Assembly: GCF_927798115.1 (NCBI RefSeq)
Contig: NZ_CAKMMG010000001.1
Location: forward strand, 1,178,001-1,242,000
DNA length: 64,000 bases
Reading direction: 5' to 3'
From: Paenibacillus auburnensis
GTDB taxonomy: Bacteria; Bacillota; Bacilli; Paenibacillales; Paenibacillaceae
The position numbers and the translations under genes are program-made. Within the stretch, counting starts at the first letter, position 1; every line of letters begins with the position of its first letter. Of this stretch, positions 1 through 8,046 are shown in pieces. A model generated the notes under the pieces. It saw only the letters and a list, made by a program, of their open reading frames with translations. It was not told where the DNA came from and made no database searches.

Positions 1-418
1 CCTTGAAATAGCCGCGTAATCCGAGCAGGTCGATTTTACCGTTTTGCAGATGCTTCTTTCCGTTCGTAACCAGACCAAGGATATAGCCGCGGTCGCGGCA
101 ATAATCCAATGTCTCCACCGCATACTTCATGAGTGCCCCGTGGCTGGTATAAGTCTCGTCATAATATGCCCGGATATCAGCAGCTACTACCTGAGTTTTC
201 CAAGGGAGCACTTCACTAAGCTCTGCAAAAAATCCGTCTTTATCCCGGTAGCCGTCTGCATCCCGTACAATCATATCCTCCACAACACGGTGAGCTTCTT
301 CCGCAGACAAATGCCCCAGCAGATCCTTTACAAACTGCGTACTGAAACTGCGGAAGGTATGATCGCGGTCCATGAGTGTGTTGTCCAAATCAAACAGCAA
401 GGCCTGCTTTTCCTTCAT
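1..418 (-). CDS. HAD-superfamily hydrolase, C-terminus cut by window edge
   Basis: The reading frame starts at an ATG ending at 418 and runs off the left edge, so only about 139 N-terminal residues are seen. The N-terminus MKEKQALLFDLDNTLMD carries HAD motif I (DLDNT, nucleophile Asp and general acid Asp). LVTNG near residue 118 is motif II. The stretch between them is helical and fits a C1-type cap as in YjjG-like phosphatases or phosphoglycolate phosphatase relatives. AAGGAG about 10 bases upstream supports the start. HAD enzymes of this kind dephosphorylate small metabolites in the cytoplasm; the substrate cannot be read from the sequence. Confidence 0.85.
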   Translation of the reverse strand, partial: MKEKQALLFDLDNTLMDRDHTFRSFSTQFVKDLLGHLSAEEAHRVVEDMIVRDADGYRDKDGFFAELSEVLPWKTQVVAADIRAYYDETYTSHGALMKYAVETLDYCRDRGYILGLVTNGKKHLQNGKIDLLGLRGYFK

Positions 419-481
419 CCCATAAATCTCCTTCTCTACTGCATTTCTAGAGATTCATTGTACTATGTCCCCCCAAGCAAA

Positions 482-539
482 GAAAAGACTGCCCTGCAGA
501 TCAGAAGTCCGGGACTTCATGCTGCTGAACAGTCTTTTC
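482..539 (-). terminator. Intrinsic terminator after the DUF3939-like gene
   Basis: AAAAGACTG (483-491) pairs with CAGTCTTTT (530-538), with an inner GAAGTC/GACTTC stem at 504-518. Read on the minus strand it ends in TTTTCTTT, just downstream of the gene ending at 552. Confidence 0.7.
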
Positions 540-551
540 ATAACGCTATAT

Positions 552-1007
552 CTATTCAAAATGCTCCGGCCGGTGCGTCAGCATCATTTCTTCCTCAGTA
601 ATGTAAAGCGGGAACGGTGGTGTTTCCTTCAGATATCGTTCAGTATGCAATAGACGGTAGTGTACTTCAGGCAGCCAGGCGTCCTCAATAAGCGGCAGCT
701 TACCGGTATCGCTAATGTAATTATCCACAGCAGATTGAACCAGGTCCAGGTAATAAGGTACCAGCTTGTCAGCTTCCTCGAAAATTTCAAAGGTCTCACG
801 CGACATATAGAACTTCTGCTGCGGCACTCCGCCTAAATAACGTTTCAGCCGCGAAAGATCAATGCTCTTATCCTCCAGAATCAGTGCGGTACGATTAATC
901 GGCGCAGGCATGTCTTCTTCAAATTGCCTGACAGCCTGCTTAATTTGCGGCAAGGTCACTGTGATCGAATCTGAGATTGTATTTTTTTTAGCGCGTTTGA
1001 ATATCAT
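552..1007 (-). CDS. DUF3939-like protein of unknown function
   Basis: This encodes a 151-residue soluble protein with no signal peptide or membrane segment. Its features are a basic N-terminus (MIFKRAKK), a LKRYLGG-VPQQKFYMSRETFEIFEE stretch near residues 55-78, and an acidic, proline-rich C-terminus. The YLGG/FYMSRET pattern resembles the DUF3939 family of Bacillales, recognised from memory and not by search. GAGGAG 9 bases before the ATG supports the start. It is a single gene with its own terminator and gives no functional clue from its neighbours. Confidence 0.7.
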   Translation of the reverse strand: MIFKRAKKNTISDSITVTLPQIKQAVRQFEEDMPAPINRTALILEDKSIDLSRLKRYLGGVPQQKFYMSRETFEIFEEADKLVPYYLDLVQSAVDNYISDTGKLPLIEDAWLPEVHYRLLHTERYLKETPPFPLYITEEEMMLTHRPEHFE

Positions 1008-1237
1008 ACTGAAAGTCTCCTCTCGTAGTATATGTCAGATAACGCTTACAATTCCAGTTTATTCGTTTTTCGGACATTTAATCAGCAGACCAATCAACTG
1101 TCACAAATTCTCCCCATCTATAAGATCATTAAGTGACATTTTTAAACAAGCACCAGTTATAGGGAACAAATGATCACATAAAAGAAATACGCACATCATC
1201 CTGAATTTCGAGCTATTTTGTAGGACTGCTTCTTCCG

Positions 1238-1837
1238 TTACTTCACATTTTCCCAATGCGTCCACATTTCGGGTGGGTTAAGTTCATATTTGTCGTTCTC
1301 CCGGTACATGAATTGATGCATAATAAACTCGCGGCGGATCGTAGCAAAGTCCTCATGGAACTGCTGGATGAACTCGTTGATCGACTTCTCGGAATATACA
1401 GTACCCGGTTCCAGCTTCTCGACAATATACTGCAGGGCGATCAGCTTTTTCTTGTATTGTGCAGGAATCTGGCGGAGCCGTCCGTCTTTGGCAAAAAAGT
1501 TGCGCAGCACCGATTCCTTCAGGCTGCTTTCCGGTGACTGCTGCTCCATCTCTTCCGTCCCTTTGGAAAAGATAAAGTTCAGTGAGGCATTCGAGCCGGC
1601 CTTGATAAACTCGGGATTCATCTTAAAATACACGGTATTCTTGTCTCTGCGCTCCATGATCATCGAGGCTTCGCGCAGTTTCGCAGCATGATGGGTCACG
1701 GTCGGCTGCGACAGATTTAAGCGCTCGGCAAGCGCCTGCCCATGGATCTCATCTCCTTTGGATAACAGCAGCAGAATGCGGAGTCTGGTCGGATCGGATA
1801 ACGCTTTATGGTAGTTCACAATTTTATCAAGCTGCAC
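1238..1837 (-). CDS. ArsR-family repressor with C-terminal DUF2087 domain
   Basis: The N-terminal winged helix carries the ArsR signature (KALSDPTRLRILLLL, then LNLSQPTVTHHAAKLREA as recognition helix). The C-terminal third (FFAKDGRLRQIPAQYKKKLIAL ... SINEFIQQFHEDFATIRREFI) is a DUF2087 domain, a pairing common in Firmicutes. No Cys cluster typical of metal-sensing ArsR proteins is visible, so the effector is unknown. The frame opens further to a TTG at 1873, but that codon has no Shine-Dalgarno. A GTG ending at 1837 follows GGGAG by 10 bases and leaves a normal lead before the HTH. It is divergent from ypdA, and a 16-bp palindrome lies on its own promoter, which implies autorepression. Confidence 0.85.
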   Translation of the reverse strand: MQLDKIVNYHKALSDPTRLRILLLLSKGDEIHGQALAERLNLSQPTVTHHAAKLREASMIMERRDKNTVYFKMNPEFIKAGSNASLNFIFSKGTEEMEQQSPESSLKESVLRNFFAKDGRLRQIPAQYKKKLIALQYIVEKLEPGTVYSEKSINEFIQQFHEDFATIRREFIMHQFMYRENDKYELNPPEMWTHWENVK

Positions 1838-1890
1838 TGGGGTCACGCTCCCGTAGAGTTCATAAGCTAACAAATATAGAGATAATTCAT

Positions 1891-1934
1891 TTAGATATAT
1901 ATCTAATTATATCCCAAAAATGATTGTCCGGCAA
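1891..1934 (-). promoter_or_regulatory. ArsR gene promoter with overlapping 16-bp palindrome
   Basis: On the minus strand TTGCCG (1934-1929), 17 bases, then TATAAT (1911-1906) form a good sigma-A promoter. The perfect palindrome TTAGATATATATCTAA occupies 1891-1906, covering the predicted start of transcription near 1899. That position is typical of an autoregulatory ArsR operator. It could also affect ypdA on the other strand. Confidence 0.6.
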
Positions 1935-2029
1935 CTGCGATTCGTGATCTTTCCGCTTAGATGGTGTAAAATTTAAATTTAAGGTACCATTTAGGATAGA
2001 AATTATCTTCCAGGAGGTCGCAGTTTATT

Positions 2030-3013
2030 ATGAAAGACGTCATTATTATCGGAGCAGGTCCTTGCGGGCTCTCAGCAGCTATAGAGTGTCAGCGCCAAGG
2101 GCTATCCAGCCTAATTATCGAGAAAAATTTCATCGTTCATTCCATTTTTCTGTATCCGACCAGCATGCAGTTTTTCAGCACAACGGCATTGTTAGAAATT
2201 GGAGATGTGCCGTTCACCTCGCCTAATGACAAGCCCTTCCGCCATGAAGCACTGGTCTATTACCGCCGAGCCGCTGAGCAGCACGGTCTGGAAATCGCCT
2301 CTTATGAAGAAGCGCTGAGTGTTGAACGGAAGGAGGACGGCAGCTTTACGGTACATACGGTTAACAAACGGGGCGTACACCAGAGCCGTCAAGCTGCCAA
2401 TGTGGTTATCTCTACCGGATATTTCGACCAGCCCAATCTGATTGGCATCCCCGGGGAGGAGCTGCCAAAGGTTACACATTATTTTGGTGAAGCCCATCCT
2501 TACACAGGAATGAAGGTGACCGTCATCGGCGGCAGTAATTCTGCTGTAGACGCGGCACTGGAGCTTATTCGTGTCGGCGCGTCCGTGGATATGGTCTATC
2601 GCGGAGCCAGCATTTCGGAGAACATCAAACCTTGGGTCCGGCCGATTTTTGAAAGCATGGTTACCAAAGGGAAAATCACTCTGCATCTGGAGTCCCGGGT
2701 CACAGAAATTACGCCGGCTTCTGTTACCGTAACCAGACATAGCGGTGAAAGCACCGAGCTTGAAAATGATTTTGTGCTGGCTATGACCGGGTTCCGCCCC
2801 AGCCGGACGTTATTATCTTCGGCAGGGGTGCATATGAACGATGATTTGGATAAACCGGCATTTAATCCGGCCACCATGGAGAGCAATATTCCCGGACTCT
2901 ATGTTGCAGGAGTTATCGCTTCGGGCCGCAACGCCAATGAAGTCTTTATTGAAACCGGGCGGGGGCACGGCAAGCTGATCGCAGATCATATCGTCTCAAA
3001 ACAGCTTACTTAA
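2030..3013 (+). CDS. ypdA: YpdA/Bdr-family bacillithiol disulfide reductase
   Basis: This is a 327-residue flavoprotein. The FAD-binding GAGPCGLSAA motif is at residues 8-17 and the NAD(P)H-binding GGSNSAVDAAL motif near residue 169. Cys12 within GAGPCG matches the conserved single active Cys of YpdA proteins, which lack the CxxC of thioredoxin reductases. The family reduces bacillithiol disulfide with NADPH in the cytoplasm of low-GC Gram-positives. The start has AGGAGG 12 bases upstream of the ATG. A UPF0756 gene follows after a few bases, and the pair share one terminator. Confidence 0.93.
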   Translation: MKDVIIIGAGPCGLSAAIECQRQGLSSLIIEKNFIVHSIFLYPTSMQFFSTTALLEIGDVPFTSPNDKPFRHEALVYYRRAAEQHGLEIASYEEALSVERKEDGSFTVHTVNKRGVHQSRQAANVVISTGYFDQPNLIGIPGEELPKVTHYFGEAHPYTGMKVTVIGGSNSAVDAALELIRVGASVDMVYRGASISENIKPWVRPIFESMVTKGKITLHLESRVTEITPASVTVTRHSGESTELENDFVLAMTGFRPSRTLLSSAGVHMNDDLDKPAFNPATMESNIPGLYVAGVIASGRNANEVFIETGRGHGKLIADHIVSKQLT

Positions 3014-3027
3014 GATAAGGAGTCCTC

Positions 3028-3477
3028 TTGCAGATGGATATCACCTCTCTGCTGCTGCTTGGCCTGGCGGCGCTCGGCGTTATCAGCAGTAATTCACCTA
3101 TCACAATTGCTATGGTCGTCCTGCTATTGCTGAGAGTGCTTGGGCTGCAGCAGACCTTTCCCTGGCTGGAAAAGTACGGCTTAACGCTTGGAATCATCAT
3201 CCTCACGATCAGTGTGATGACCCCCCTAGCCAGCGGAAAAATCTCGCTGCAGAGTATCTGGCACTCCTTTTTCCACTGGAAATCACTGGCGGCCATCGCT
3301 ATCGGGATGCTTGTTGCTTACCTCGGCGGACGCGGCGCTGTGCTGATGGGCAGCCAGCCGACAGTCGTTGCCGGCCTGCTGATCGGAACCGTGCTTGGCG
3401 TCGCTTTATTCAAGGGAGTACCCGTCGGACCGCTGATTGCGGCCGGCATCCTCTCGCTGATTATCGGCCGGGGGTAA
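3028..3477 (+). CDS. UPF0756 (DUF441, YeaL/YtwI-type) membrane protein
   Basis: The protein has about 149 residues and four hydrophobic segments (roughly 5-35, 48-66, 85-105 and 112-145). The glycine-rich motifs [10 protein letters not shown] and [15 protein letters not shown] are characteristic of UPF0756 inner-membrane proteins. No biochemical function is established for the family. AAGGAG sits 5 bases before a TTG at 3028 and 11 bases before an ATG at 3034; either could be used. It is co-transcribed with ypdA (14-base gap). Confidence 0.88.
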   Translation: MQMDITSLLLLGLAALGVISSNSPITIAMVVLLLLRVLGLQQTFPWLEKYGLTLGIIILTISVMTPLASGKISLQSIWHSFFHWKSLAAIAIGMLVAYLGGRGAVLMGSQPTVVAGLLIGTVLGVALFKGVPVGPLIAAGILSLIIGRG

Positions 3478-3504
3478 GACTCCTCTACTTCATATCACAG
3501 CAAT

Positions 3505-3544
3505 GGCTGCCTCATTCGCTCTAGACGAGCAGGGGCAGCCTTTT
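3505..3544 (+). terminator. Terminator of the ypdA operon
   Basis: GGCTGCC (3505-3511) pairs with GGCAGCC (3534-3540), with an inner GCTC/GAGC stem, followed by TTTT. Confidence 0.8.
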
Positions 3545-3576
3545 GGGGTTTGCAGTTCACTTTTATTAACTCTATT

Positions 3577-4125
3577 TCAGTAATTTCCGCCCTCTACCCG
3601 GTACTGTTTCTCCAGCTCAGAACGGTAATGCGGGTCATAAGTAATCTGCTTCGCCGGAGTACAGTCAAGAAAACCGGGATTGCCTGATGGCTTTACCGAA
3701 CCCCCCGGAGACCACACAGCTTCCTTTACTTTACGGACGACTTCTTCGTCAATATAGATATCTTTCGCCTCTGCACTCTCTGCTTCAACGATGCTTAGAG
3801 GGACCGCCAGCACCTTGCTCTGCTCACAGTTATGATGATTTGCATAAGTGACAGTGATCCCGAGACTAACCCAACCGCAGTCTATCGGCTGCCGCGTATA
3901 TATTTCCACGAGCAGTTCATTCACCCGAGCTGGCTCAAGTAGAGTAAATCCCGCAGAATTTTCTTTCAGGCAGCCACCGCAGGCTTGCCCAAGGTAGACA
4001 CCGGCCGGCAGCTGCAGCCCGACCTCAGCATGCTCCACTGCCTCCAGCGGACCGATTTGAATCCACAAGTGATTCAGACCCTCTTCATTCTCGATAGCTG
4101 ATTTGGCAAAACGCGCTTTAATCAT
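3577..4125 (-). CDS. Conserved-looking hypothetical protein in a MerR operon
   Basis: This is a 182-residue protein I do not recognise. It is acidic and soluble, with alternating hydrophobic beta-strand character and a CGGC motif near residue 50 (GQACGGCLKE). Two more Cys lie in the middle (CGWVSLG, NHHNCEQ) and one near the C-terminus (FLDCTPAK), which could bind a metal or form disulfides. The C-terminus is rich in Tyr and charged residues. Its start is one base past the stop of the MerR gene and uses an AGGAGG lying inside that gene, so the two are translationally coupled. It may be the MerR regulator's partner or target. Confidence 0.75.
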   Translation of the reverse strand: MIKARFAKSAIENEEGLNHLWIQIGPLEAVEHAEVGLQLPAGVYLGQACGGCLKENSAGFTLLEPARVNELLVEIYTRQPIDCGWVSLGITVTYANHHNCEQSKVLAVPLSIVEAESAEAKDIYIDEEVVRKVKEAVWSPGGSVKPSGNPGFLDCTPAKQITYDPHYRSELEKQYRVEGGNY

Positions 4126-4126
4126 C

Positions 4127-4540
4127 CTATTGGCCCTCCTTTAGCATTCTGGCTATCGTATCCTTAAGCTCTAACCGGAGCTCAGGGGAGATACGCGGAC
4201 TTACCGTCAGCATCACATCTTCACTGACCACCAGCGTCTCACCCGACAGAATCTGCTCCGACTGAAAAAACCTCAGACGTCCTCCAATCTTCGCTATCTC
4301 TTCCTCTGACAACTCCGCCAGCTTGGCCTGAATCTCAGCCAGACTCTCCCCGCTCTTGGACAAGGTTAGAATAGCCCGCAGATGCATCAGATGACGGTCT
4401 GTATATACACGCTTATTTCCGGCAAGCTCCAATGCAGGTAACAGTCCGATCTGAGTGTAGTACCGTACGGTTCTCAGGTTCATAGCCGGTTCTTCCTGCT
4501 GCAGCAGTTCCGCCAGCTGTTTGCCGGTATAGGTATTCAT
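4127..4540 (-). CDS. MerR-family transcriptional regulator
   Basis: The 137-residue protein has a MerR winged helix at the N-terminus (TVRYYTQIGLLPALELAGNKRVYTDRHLMHLRAIL) and a following helix resembling the dimerisation coiled coil (KSGESLAEIQAKLAELSEEEI). The short C-terminal tail has no Cys, so it is not an obvious metal sensor; a hydrophobic ligand or a partner protein is possible. AAAGGAG about 9 bases before the ATG supports the start. It is the first gene of a two-gene unit, and a dyad upstream suggests autoregulation. Confidence 0.9.
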   Translation of the reverse strand: MNTYTGKQLAELLQQEEPAMNLRTVRYYTQIGLLPALELAGNKRVYTDRHLMHLRAILTLSKSGESLAEIQAKLAELSEEEIAKIGGRLRFFQSEQILSGETLVVSEDVMLTVSPRISPELRLELKDTIARMLKEGQ

Positions 4541-4584
4541 TGCTCCCAGCTCCTTTCAGCTTGAGTTACAGTCAAATGTTATAG

Positions 4585-4600
4585 TTACACTTTACTGTAA
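4585..4600. promoter_or_regulatory. Dyad operator upstream of the MerR gene
   Basis: TTACA-N6-TGTAA forms a perfect inverted repeat 45 bases upstream of the MerR start. A second TTACA-like element lies at 4566-4570. Position and symmetry fit a MerR operator, though no clean elongated-spacer promoter was fixed around it. Confidence 0.5.
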
Positions 4601-4618
4601 TCAAAGTATAAATGCAAC

Positions 4619-4688
4619 CAAAAACGGCCCCCCAAGGACTCTTGAGGAACCGCTTATTATTGTCAATTGTTCTACACTTTAAGGCCGT
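4619..4688 (-). terminator. Probable terminator after the YgaD-like ABC gene
   Basis: ACGGCC (4624-4629) pairs with GGCCGT (4683-4688) across a loop that itself contains a CCAAGG/CTTGAGG hairpin. The minus strand ends in TTTTT. Confidence 0.5.
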
Positions 4689-4709
4689 CTATAGCTGTCT
4701 ACATTACTG

Positions 4710-6458
4710 TCAACCGTCCAGCCGCTGGACATTGAATAGCCGGGCATAGCTGCCCTCCAGAGCCATCAGCCCTTCATGGGTTCCGCGTTCAGTGATTTCC
4801 CCGTTCTCCAGAACCACGATCTGATCTGCGTGAGTGATGGTCGATAGCCGGTGAGCAACGATCAGCGTGGTACGTTCCGAGGATAGCGACTGCAGCGACT
4901 GCTGAATCAGATGCTCTGATTCCAGATCCAGCGCCGAGGTTGCTTCGTCCAGAATCAGCACCTTCGGGTCTTTGAGGAAGACTCTGGCGATCGCCACACG
5001 CTGCTTTTGCCCCCCTGAGAGCTTCACTCCCCGTTCCCCGACCTCTGTGTCATAACCGTCAGGCAGCTGCATGATGAAATCATGGGCATTGGCCGCCTGT
5101 GCTGCGGAGATAATCTCTGCTTCACCTGCCTCTGGATTCCCGAATAGAATATTATCGCGTACCGAGCCGCTGAACAGGAAGTTGTCCTGCAGCACCATCC
5201 CGACTGTGCGCCGCAGGCTCTCCTGGGTCAGCCCTCTGATATCCTGCCCGTCCATCAGCAGGCGTCCCTCAGTAATGTCATAAAAACGCGGAATCAGGCT
5301 GATCAGCGAAGACTTGCCTCCACCGCTCATACCGACAAAAGCAACCGTCTGTCCCGGACGGATACTTAGGTTGATCCCCTTCAGCACCCAATCGTGCTCA
5401 TCGTTGTACTTGAACCACACCTGGTCAAAATCAATTGCTCCTGCCGCATTCTTAAGCGGCTTCGCCCCCGGCTGATCAACAATATCATAGGGCTCCTCCA
5501 GCAGCTCCATAACCCGCTCCAGCGATGCCGAAGCCTGGGTCAGGACCGTCGACGAGTTGATCAGCCGACGCAGCGGAGCATACATCCGGTCGAGGTAGCC
5601 AAAGAAAGCGACAAAGGTGCCAAGTGTCAGATTTCCGTGGATGACCTGGTAACCGCCGTATCCGATGACCAGCAGCGGGGCCAAGTCTGTCAGCGTATTG
5701 ATAATAGCGAAGGTAACCGCGTTCCAGCGAGTCTGGGCCATTGCTTTTTCCAGAAATTTACCGTTTATGCCCTCGAACTGCTTCTGATCCACACGTTCCA
5801 TGGTAAAGCTGCGGATAATGGCAATGCCCTGAATCCGTTCATGTAGATATCCCTGAATGGCTGCCAGTGCCTGTGACCGGTCCTTGGTCAGAACTTTCAG
5901 GCGCTTGTATAAAGTGTTTACAGCAATGCCGTAGAGCGGCAGAACCGCAATAGATACGAGCGCTAACACCGGATTGAGGTAGAACATGAATGCCAGTGCG
6001 ATGACTAGTGTAAACATATCCAGCCACACATTCATCATTCCGACTTCGACAAGGTTTTTGGACTGCTCCACGTCATTAATGAACCGGGAGATCGCTTCAC
6101 CGACTTTCGTATTCTGGTAATACCGCAGTGATAGGCGCTGCAAATGACTGTACAGCTTATTGCGCATGTCGAACAGCACTTTGCTGGTGATCAGCTGGGC
6201 AAAATATTGGCGGTAATATTCTACCGGCCCTCTGACAAGGACAAACAGCACAAATGCGCCGCTGAGTACAATCATGAGCTTCGACACCCGCTCCGGGACA
6301 GTCAAGGCTGAATTCGTCAATAGATCGTCAACCACATATTTCAGAATCATCGGCAAGGTCAGCGGAATACTGAATTTGATCATGCCGATAATCAGCGTCA
6401 GCACTATCCATTTCATATAAGGCCGGACAAAAGTATAATAAGATTTCCATTGCTTCAC
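4710..6458 (-). CDS. ABC exporter, fused membrane and ATPase domains (YgaD-like)
   Basis: This is a 582-residue half-transporter. An ABC type-1 membrane domain with about six helices fills residues 1-310. The ATPase follows with Walker A GMSGGGKSS (near 378), signature LSGGQKQRVAIARV (near 480), Walker B VLILDEATSALD (near 505) and an H-loop IVAHRLS. All catalytic residues are intact, so a homodimer could work alone. The overall sequence resembles B. subtilis YgaD and lipid or multidrug exporters of the MsbA/Sav1866 class. The start is a GTG after AAAGGGCG. It is a single gene, divergent from a small unknown gene, and the substrate is unknown. Confidence 0.9.
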   Translation of the reverse strand: MKQWKSYYTFVRPYMKWIVLTLIIGMIKFSIPLTLPMILKYVVDDLLTNSALTVPERVSKLMIVLSGAFVLFVLVRGPVEYYRQYFAQLITSKVLFDMRNKLYSHLQRLSLRYYQNTKVGEAISRFINDVEQSKNLVEVGMMNVWLDMFTLVIALAFMFYLNPVLALVSIAVLPLYGIAVNTLYKRLKVLTKDRSQALAAIQGYLHERIQGIAIIRSFTMERVDQKQFEGINGKFLEKAMAQTRWNAVTFAIINTLTDLAPLLVIGYGGYQVIHGNLTLGTFVAFFGYLDRMYAPLRRLINSSTVLTQASASLERVMELLEEPYDIVDQPGAKPLKNAAGAIDFDQVWFKYNDEHDWVLKGINLSIRPGQTVAFVGMSGGGKSSLISLIPRFYDITEGRLLMDGQDIRGLTQESLRRTVGMVLQDNFLFSGSVRDNILFGNPEAGEAEIISAAQAANAHDFIMQLPDGYDTEVGERGVKLSGGQKQRVAIARVFLKDPKVLILDEATSALDLESEHLIQQSLQSLSSERTTLIVAHRLSTITHADQIVVLENGEITERGTHEGLMALEGSYARLFNVQRLDG

Positions 6459-6480
6459 AAAAGGTTACGCCCTTTCTTTT

Positions 6481-6531
6481 CCCAAGCACGCTTGGGTACT
6501 GTTGACATTTCCGCTCTACAGTGTTTTTATA
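6481..6531 (+). promoter_or_regulatory. Inverted repeat and promoter in divergent gap
   Basis: CCCAAGC-AC-GCTTGGG (6481-6496) is a perfect 7-bp dyad. It is followed by TTGACA (6502-6507) and, 18 bases on, TTTATA, a probable promoter for the gene at 6583. The dyad lies between that promoter and the ABC gene start, so it could serve either. Confidence 0.5.
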
Positions 6532-6582
6532 TTTTTAAGTCCATAAGTACGATTGCAGTACCCGAACTTCAGGAGGATAATG

Positions 6583-7098
6583 ATGTCTAGACAATTTGTG
6601 ACGGAAGCCGTCATGATGGCGATCTACGGCCAGCTTCTCGTACCGCAAAGCCCTGTGGAATATATTGTGCCCTATACGACCGTAATGGAATTATACGAAC
6701 TGCGGGACAGCGAAGAACCGCTCATGAACCGGGCAGACGATGATTTGCACGTCAAACTCAAGATCCGCGAATTGATCGCTTATTTTGAGGAGCCGCTCAA
6801 TTCCAAGAAGATTAACCGTTGCCTGTCCGTTCCCTGGGCTAAGAGCTCGGGCATTCTGCTCGGCGGGCAAGCACAGATTACCATCATCAACAGCATCGAC
6901 AATGCGGCTTACGGAGAGCTGTTCGACCCGATCGAGACCGAACTGCTGCTAACTTCACAGCGGGAGAAGGTACCGATTCTGACGGACCAATTCGAGCTGA
7001 TCCAGCGCATCATCGAAGGCGGAATCCCGGTACAGGTGTATGACATTGACGATTTTGATTTTGCCATGGAGGAAGAAACCTTTCACCGTTCCCAATGA
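6583..7098 (+). CDS. Uncharacterised conserved protein of Paenibacillus type
   Basis: This is a 171-residue soluble protein beginning MSRQFVTEAVMMAIYGQLL. I recall close relatives in Paenibacillus annotated as ADP-heptose synthase, a label nothing in this sequence supports: there is no nucleotidyltransferase or kinase motif. It is acidic, with no membrane segment and a C-terminus rich in Asp and Glu. The frame opens at 6553, but AGGAGG (6571-6576) lies 6 bases before the ATG at 6583, which is the better start. It is monocistronic with a bidirectional terminator behind it. Confidence 0.8.
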   Translation: MSRQFVTEAVMMAIYGQLLVPQSPVEYIVPYTTVMELYELRDSEEPLMNRADDDLHVKLKIRELIAYFEEPLNSKKINRCLSVPWAKSSGILLGGQAQITIINSIDNAAYGELFDPIETELLLTSQREKVPILTDQFELIQRIIEGGIPVQVYDIDDFDFAMEEETFHRSQ

Positions 7099-7147
7099 TG
7101 CTGCCCCCGGATGGGCAAGGCAGCCTTACCGGTTCTTATTCCTGCAC

Positions 7148-7179
7148 AAAAAGCCCCTGCCTCTTGGCAAGGGCTTTTT
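7148..7179. terminator. Bidirectional terminator between convergent genes
   Basis: AAAAAGCCC-TGCC-TCTT-GGCA-GGGCTTTTT gives a strong stem with A and T tracts on both sides. It serves the gene at 6583-7098 and probably the HesB-like gene opposite. Confidence 0.85.
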
Positions 7180-7201
7180 GTGTCAGACTAGAATTTCAGC
7201 C

Positions 7202-7522
7202 TCATACTTGCGAAACATTACCGGCCACGGGCAGAGGAATATACTTATACTCAATATCATCTTCAGCCTCTACATAGATGATTGATAAGCTATAGCCTTC
7301 CATGTACCAGAGATCCTGCTCCTCCATATAAAAAACAATGCCTTCCTGCTCGGCCTGTGTGGCAGGACGGGCAGGCGCTTCAGTAGCGATTCCCAGCGAA
7401 AAACCGGGATGCAGCCCTCCGCCTGAGCTGTAACGCGGAAATAAACGGATATAATCGCCTGTCTGCAGCGTAAGCTCCTTCTTGAACCAGGCAGCGGCTT
7501 CCGGACTAATTACCATATCCAT
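7202..7522 (-). CDS. HesB/YneR-family (IscA-like fold) protein
   Basis: The protein has about 106 residues. The start region (MDMVISPEAAAWFKKELTL) and the central SSGGGLHPGFSLGIA are typical of the HesB/YneR branch of the Fe-S biogenesis fold. That branch, unlike IscA, lacks the three cluster-binding Cys; none is present here. The molecular role of YneR-type proteins is not established. The frame extends upstream to 7579, but the internal ATG at 7522 fits the family length. GGAGGT lies 12 bases upstream of it, and AGAGGA sits 6 bases before the next ATG at 7516. Confidence 0.8.
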   Translation of the reverse strand: MDMVISPEAAAWFKKELTLQTGDYIRLFPRYSSGGGLHPGFSLGIATEAPARPATQAEQEGIVFYMEEQDLWYMEGYSLSIIYVEAEDDIEYKYIPLPVAGNVSQV

Positions 7523-7633
7523 TCCTCTTGATGCACCTCCGTTTCTTCTTATCATACTTAAAAGATGACCATATTCCAAATCATCCGTTCTATTTTATCA
7601 TACAGCTTATTCAGAATTTGTTCAAAATTATGT

Positions 7634-7663
7634 TTGACATTCGTTAGATACTGGTGATAAACT
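7634..7663 (+). promoter_or_regulatory. Promoter of the bmr-like leader
   Basis: TTGACA (7634-7639) is followed by TAAACT (7658-7663) after 18 bases. It is the only good promoter ahead of the leader ORF and the two ABC genes. Confidence 0.6.
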
Positions 7664-7722
7664 CGGAACATAACGAAGCGTCTTCAAGTTATTACCAAAA
7701 AAACATTGAAAGGGTGAGCGCG

Positions 7723-7815
7723 GTGTTGACCATTGTACCAGTTGATTTTAATAACATTGTCGGCAACTACACACAACAGCATACCGAAGCAGCCCAAGTA
7801 GTGGAAACCCACTGA
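7723..7815 (+). CDS. BmrB-like leader peptide of the ABC exporter operon
   Basis: A 30-codon ORF starts at GTG 7723 (or TTG 7726), preceded by AAAGGGTGA at 5 bases spacing. Its product runs LTIVPVDFNNIVGNYTQQHT and ends VVETH. In B. subtilis the bmrCD multidrug exporter genes are preceded by the leader bmrB, and ribosome stalling in bmrB controls a downstream terminator. Here the same order occurs: short ORF, hairpins, terminator, then a BmrC/BmrD-like pair. A small hairpin (AGTGG/CCACT, 7800-7813) covers the last codons. Identity with BmrB itself was not checked, so the role is inferred from layout. Confidence 0.6.
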   Translation: MLTIVPVDFNNIVGNYTQQHTEAAQVVETH

Positions 7816-7860
7816 ATCATGCGCACGGCCGTACTTGATTTCAGTCAGGCTAATCTCTTC

Positions 7861-7897
7861 CATGTCTTATGTGCTGCATTATAGCACCGTGGACATG
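7861..7897 (+). promoter_or_regulatory. Leader hairpin that can exclude the terminator stem
   Basis: CATGTC (7861-7866) pairs with GACATG (7892-7897), with inner GTGCT/AGCAC (7871-7875, 7883-7887). Its 3' side, GGACATGATA (7891-7900), can instead pair with TATCATCC (7921-7928), which is the 5' arm of the following terminator. That is the geometry of an antiterminator switch. Confidence 0.55.
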
Positions 7898-7916
7898 ATA
7901 ATTGCTGTATCTTACA

Positions 7917-7952
7917 GGCATATCATCCGTTTAGCGGAGGATATGCCTTTTT
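7917..7952 (+). terminator. Leader terminator ahead of the bmrC-like gene
   Basis: GGCATATCATCCG (7917-7929) pairs with CGGAGGATATGCC (7935-7947), one mismatch in 13, followed by TTTTT. It sits 95 bases before the first structural gene, so transcription must pass it to express the exporter. Confidence 0.8.
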
Positions 7953-8046
7953 GTATGCTGTTAAAGAGTTATCCACTATTGACCAGATTCCAAAAGCACG
8001 CAACGAAACCGACAAAACACCTTAACACGAAAGGAAGGGATTCCCC

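Noticed and set aside
6583..7098. ADP-heptose synthase label for this protein
   Set aside because: Relatives carry that name in my memory, but no kinase or nucleotidyltransferase motif is visible here.
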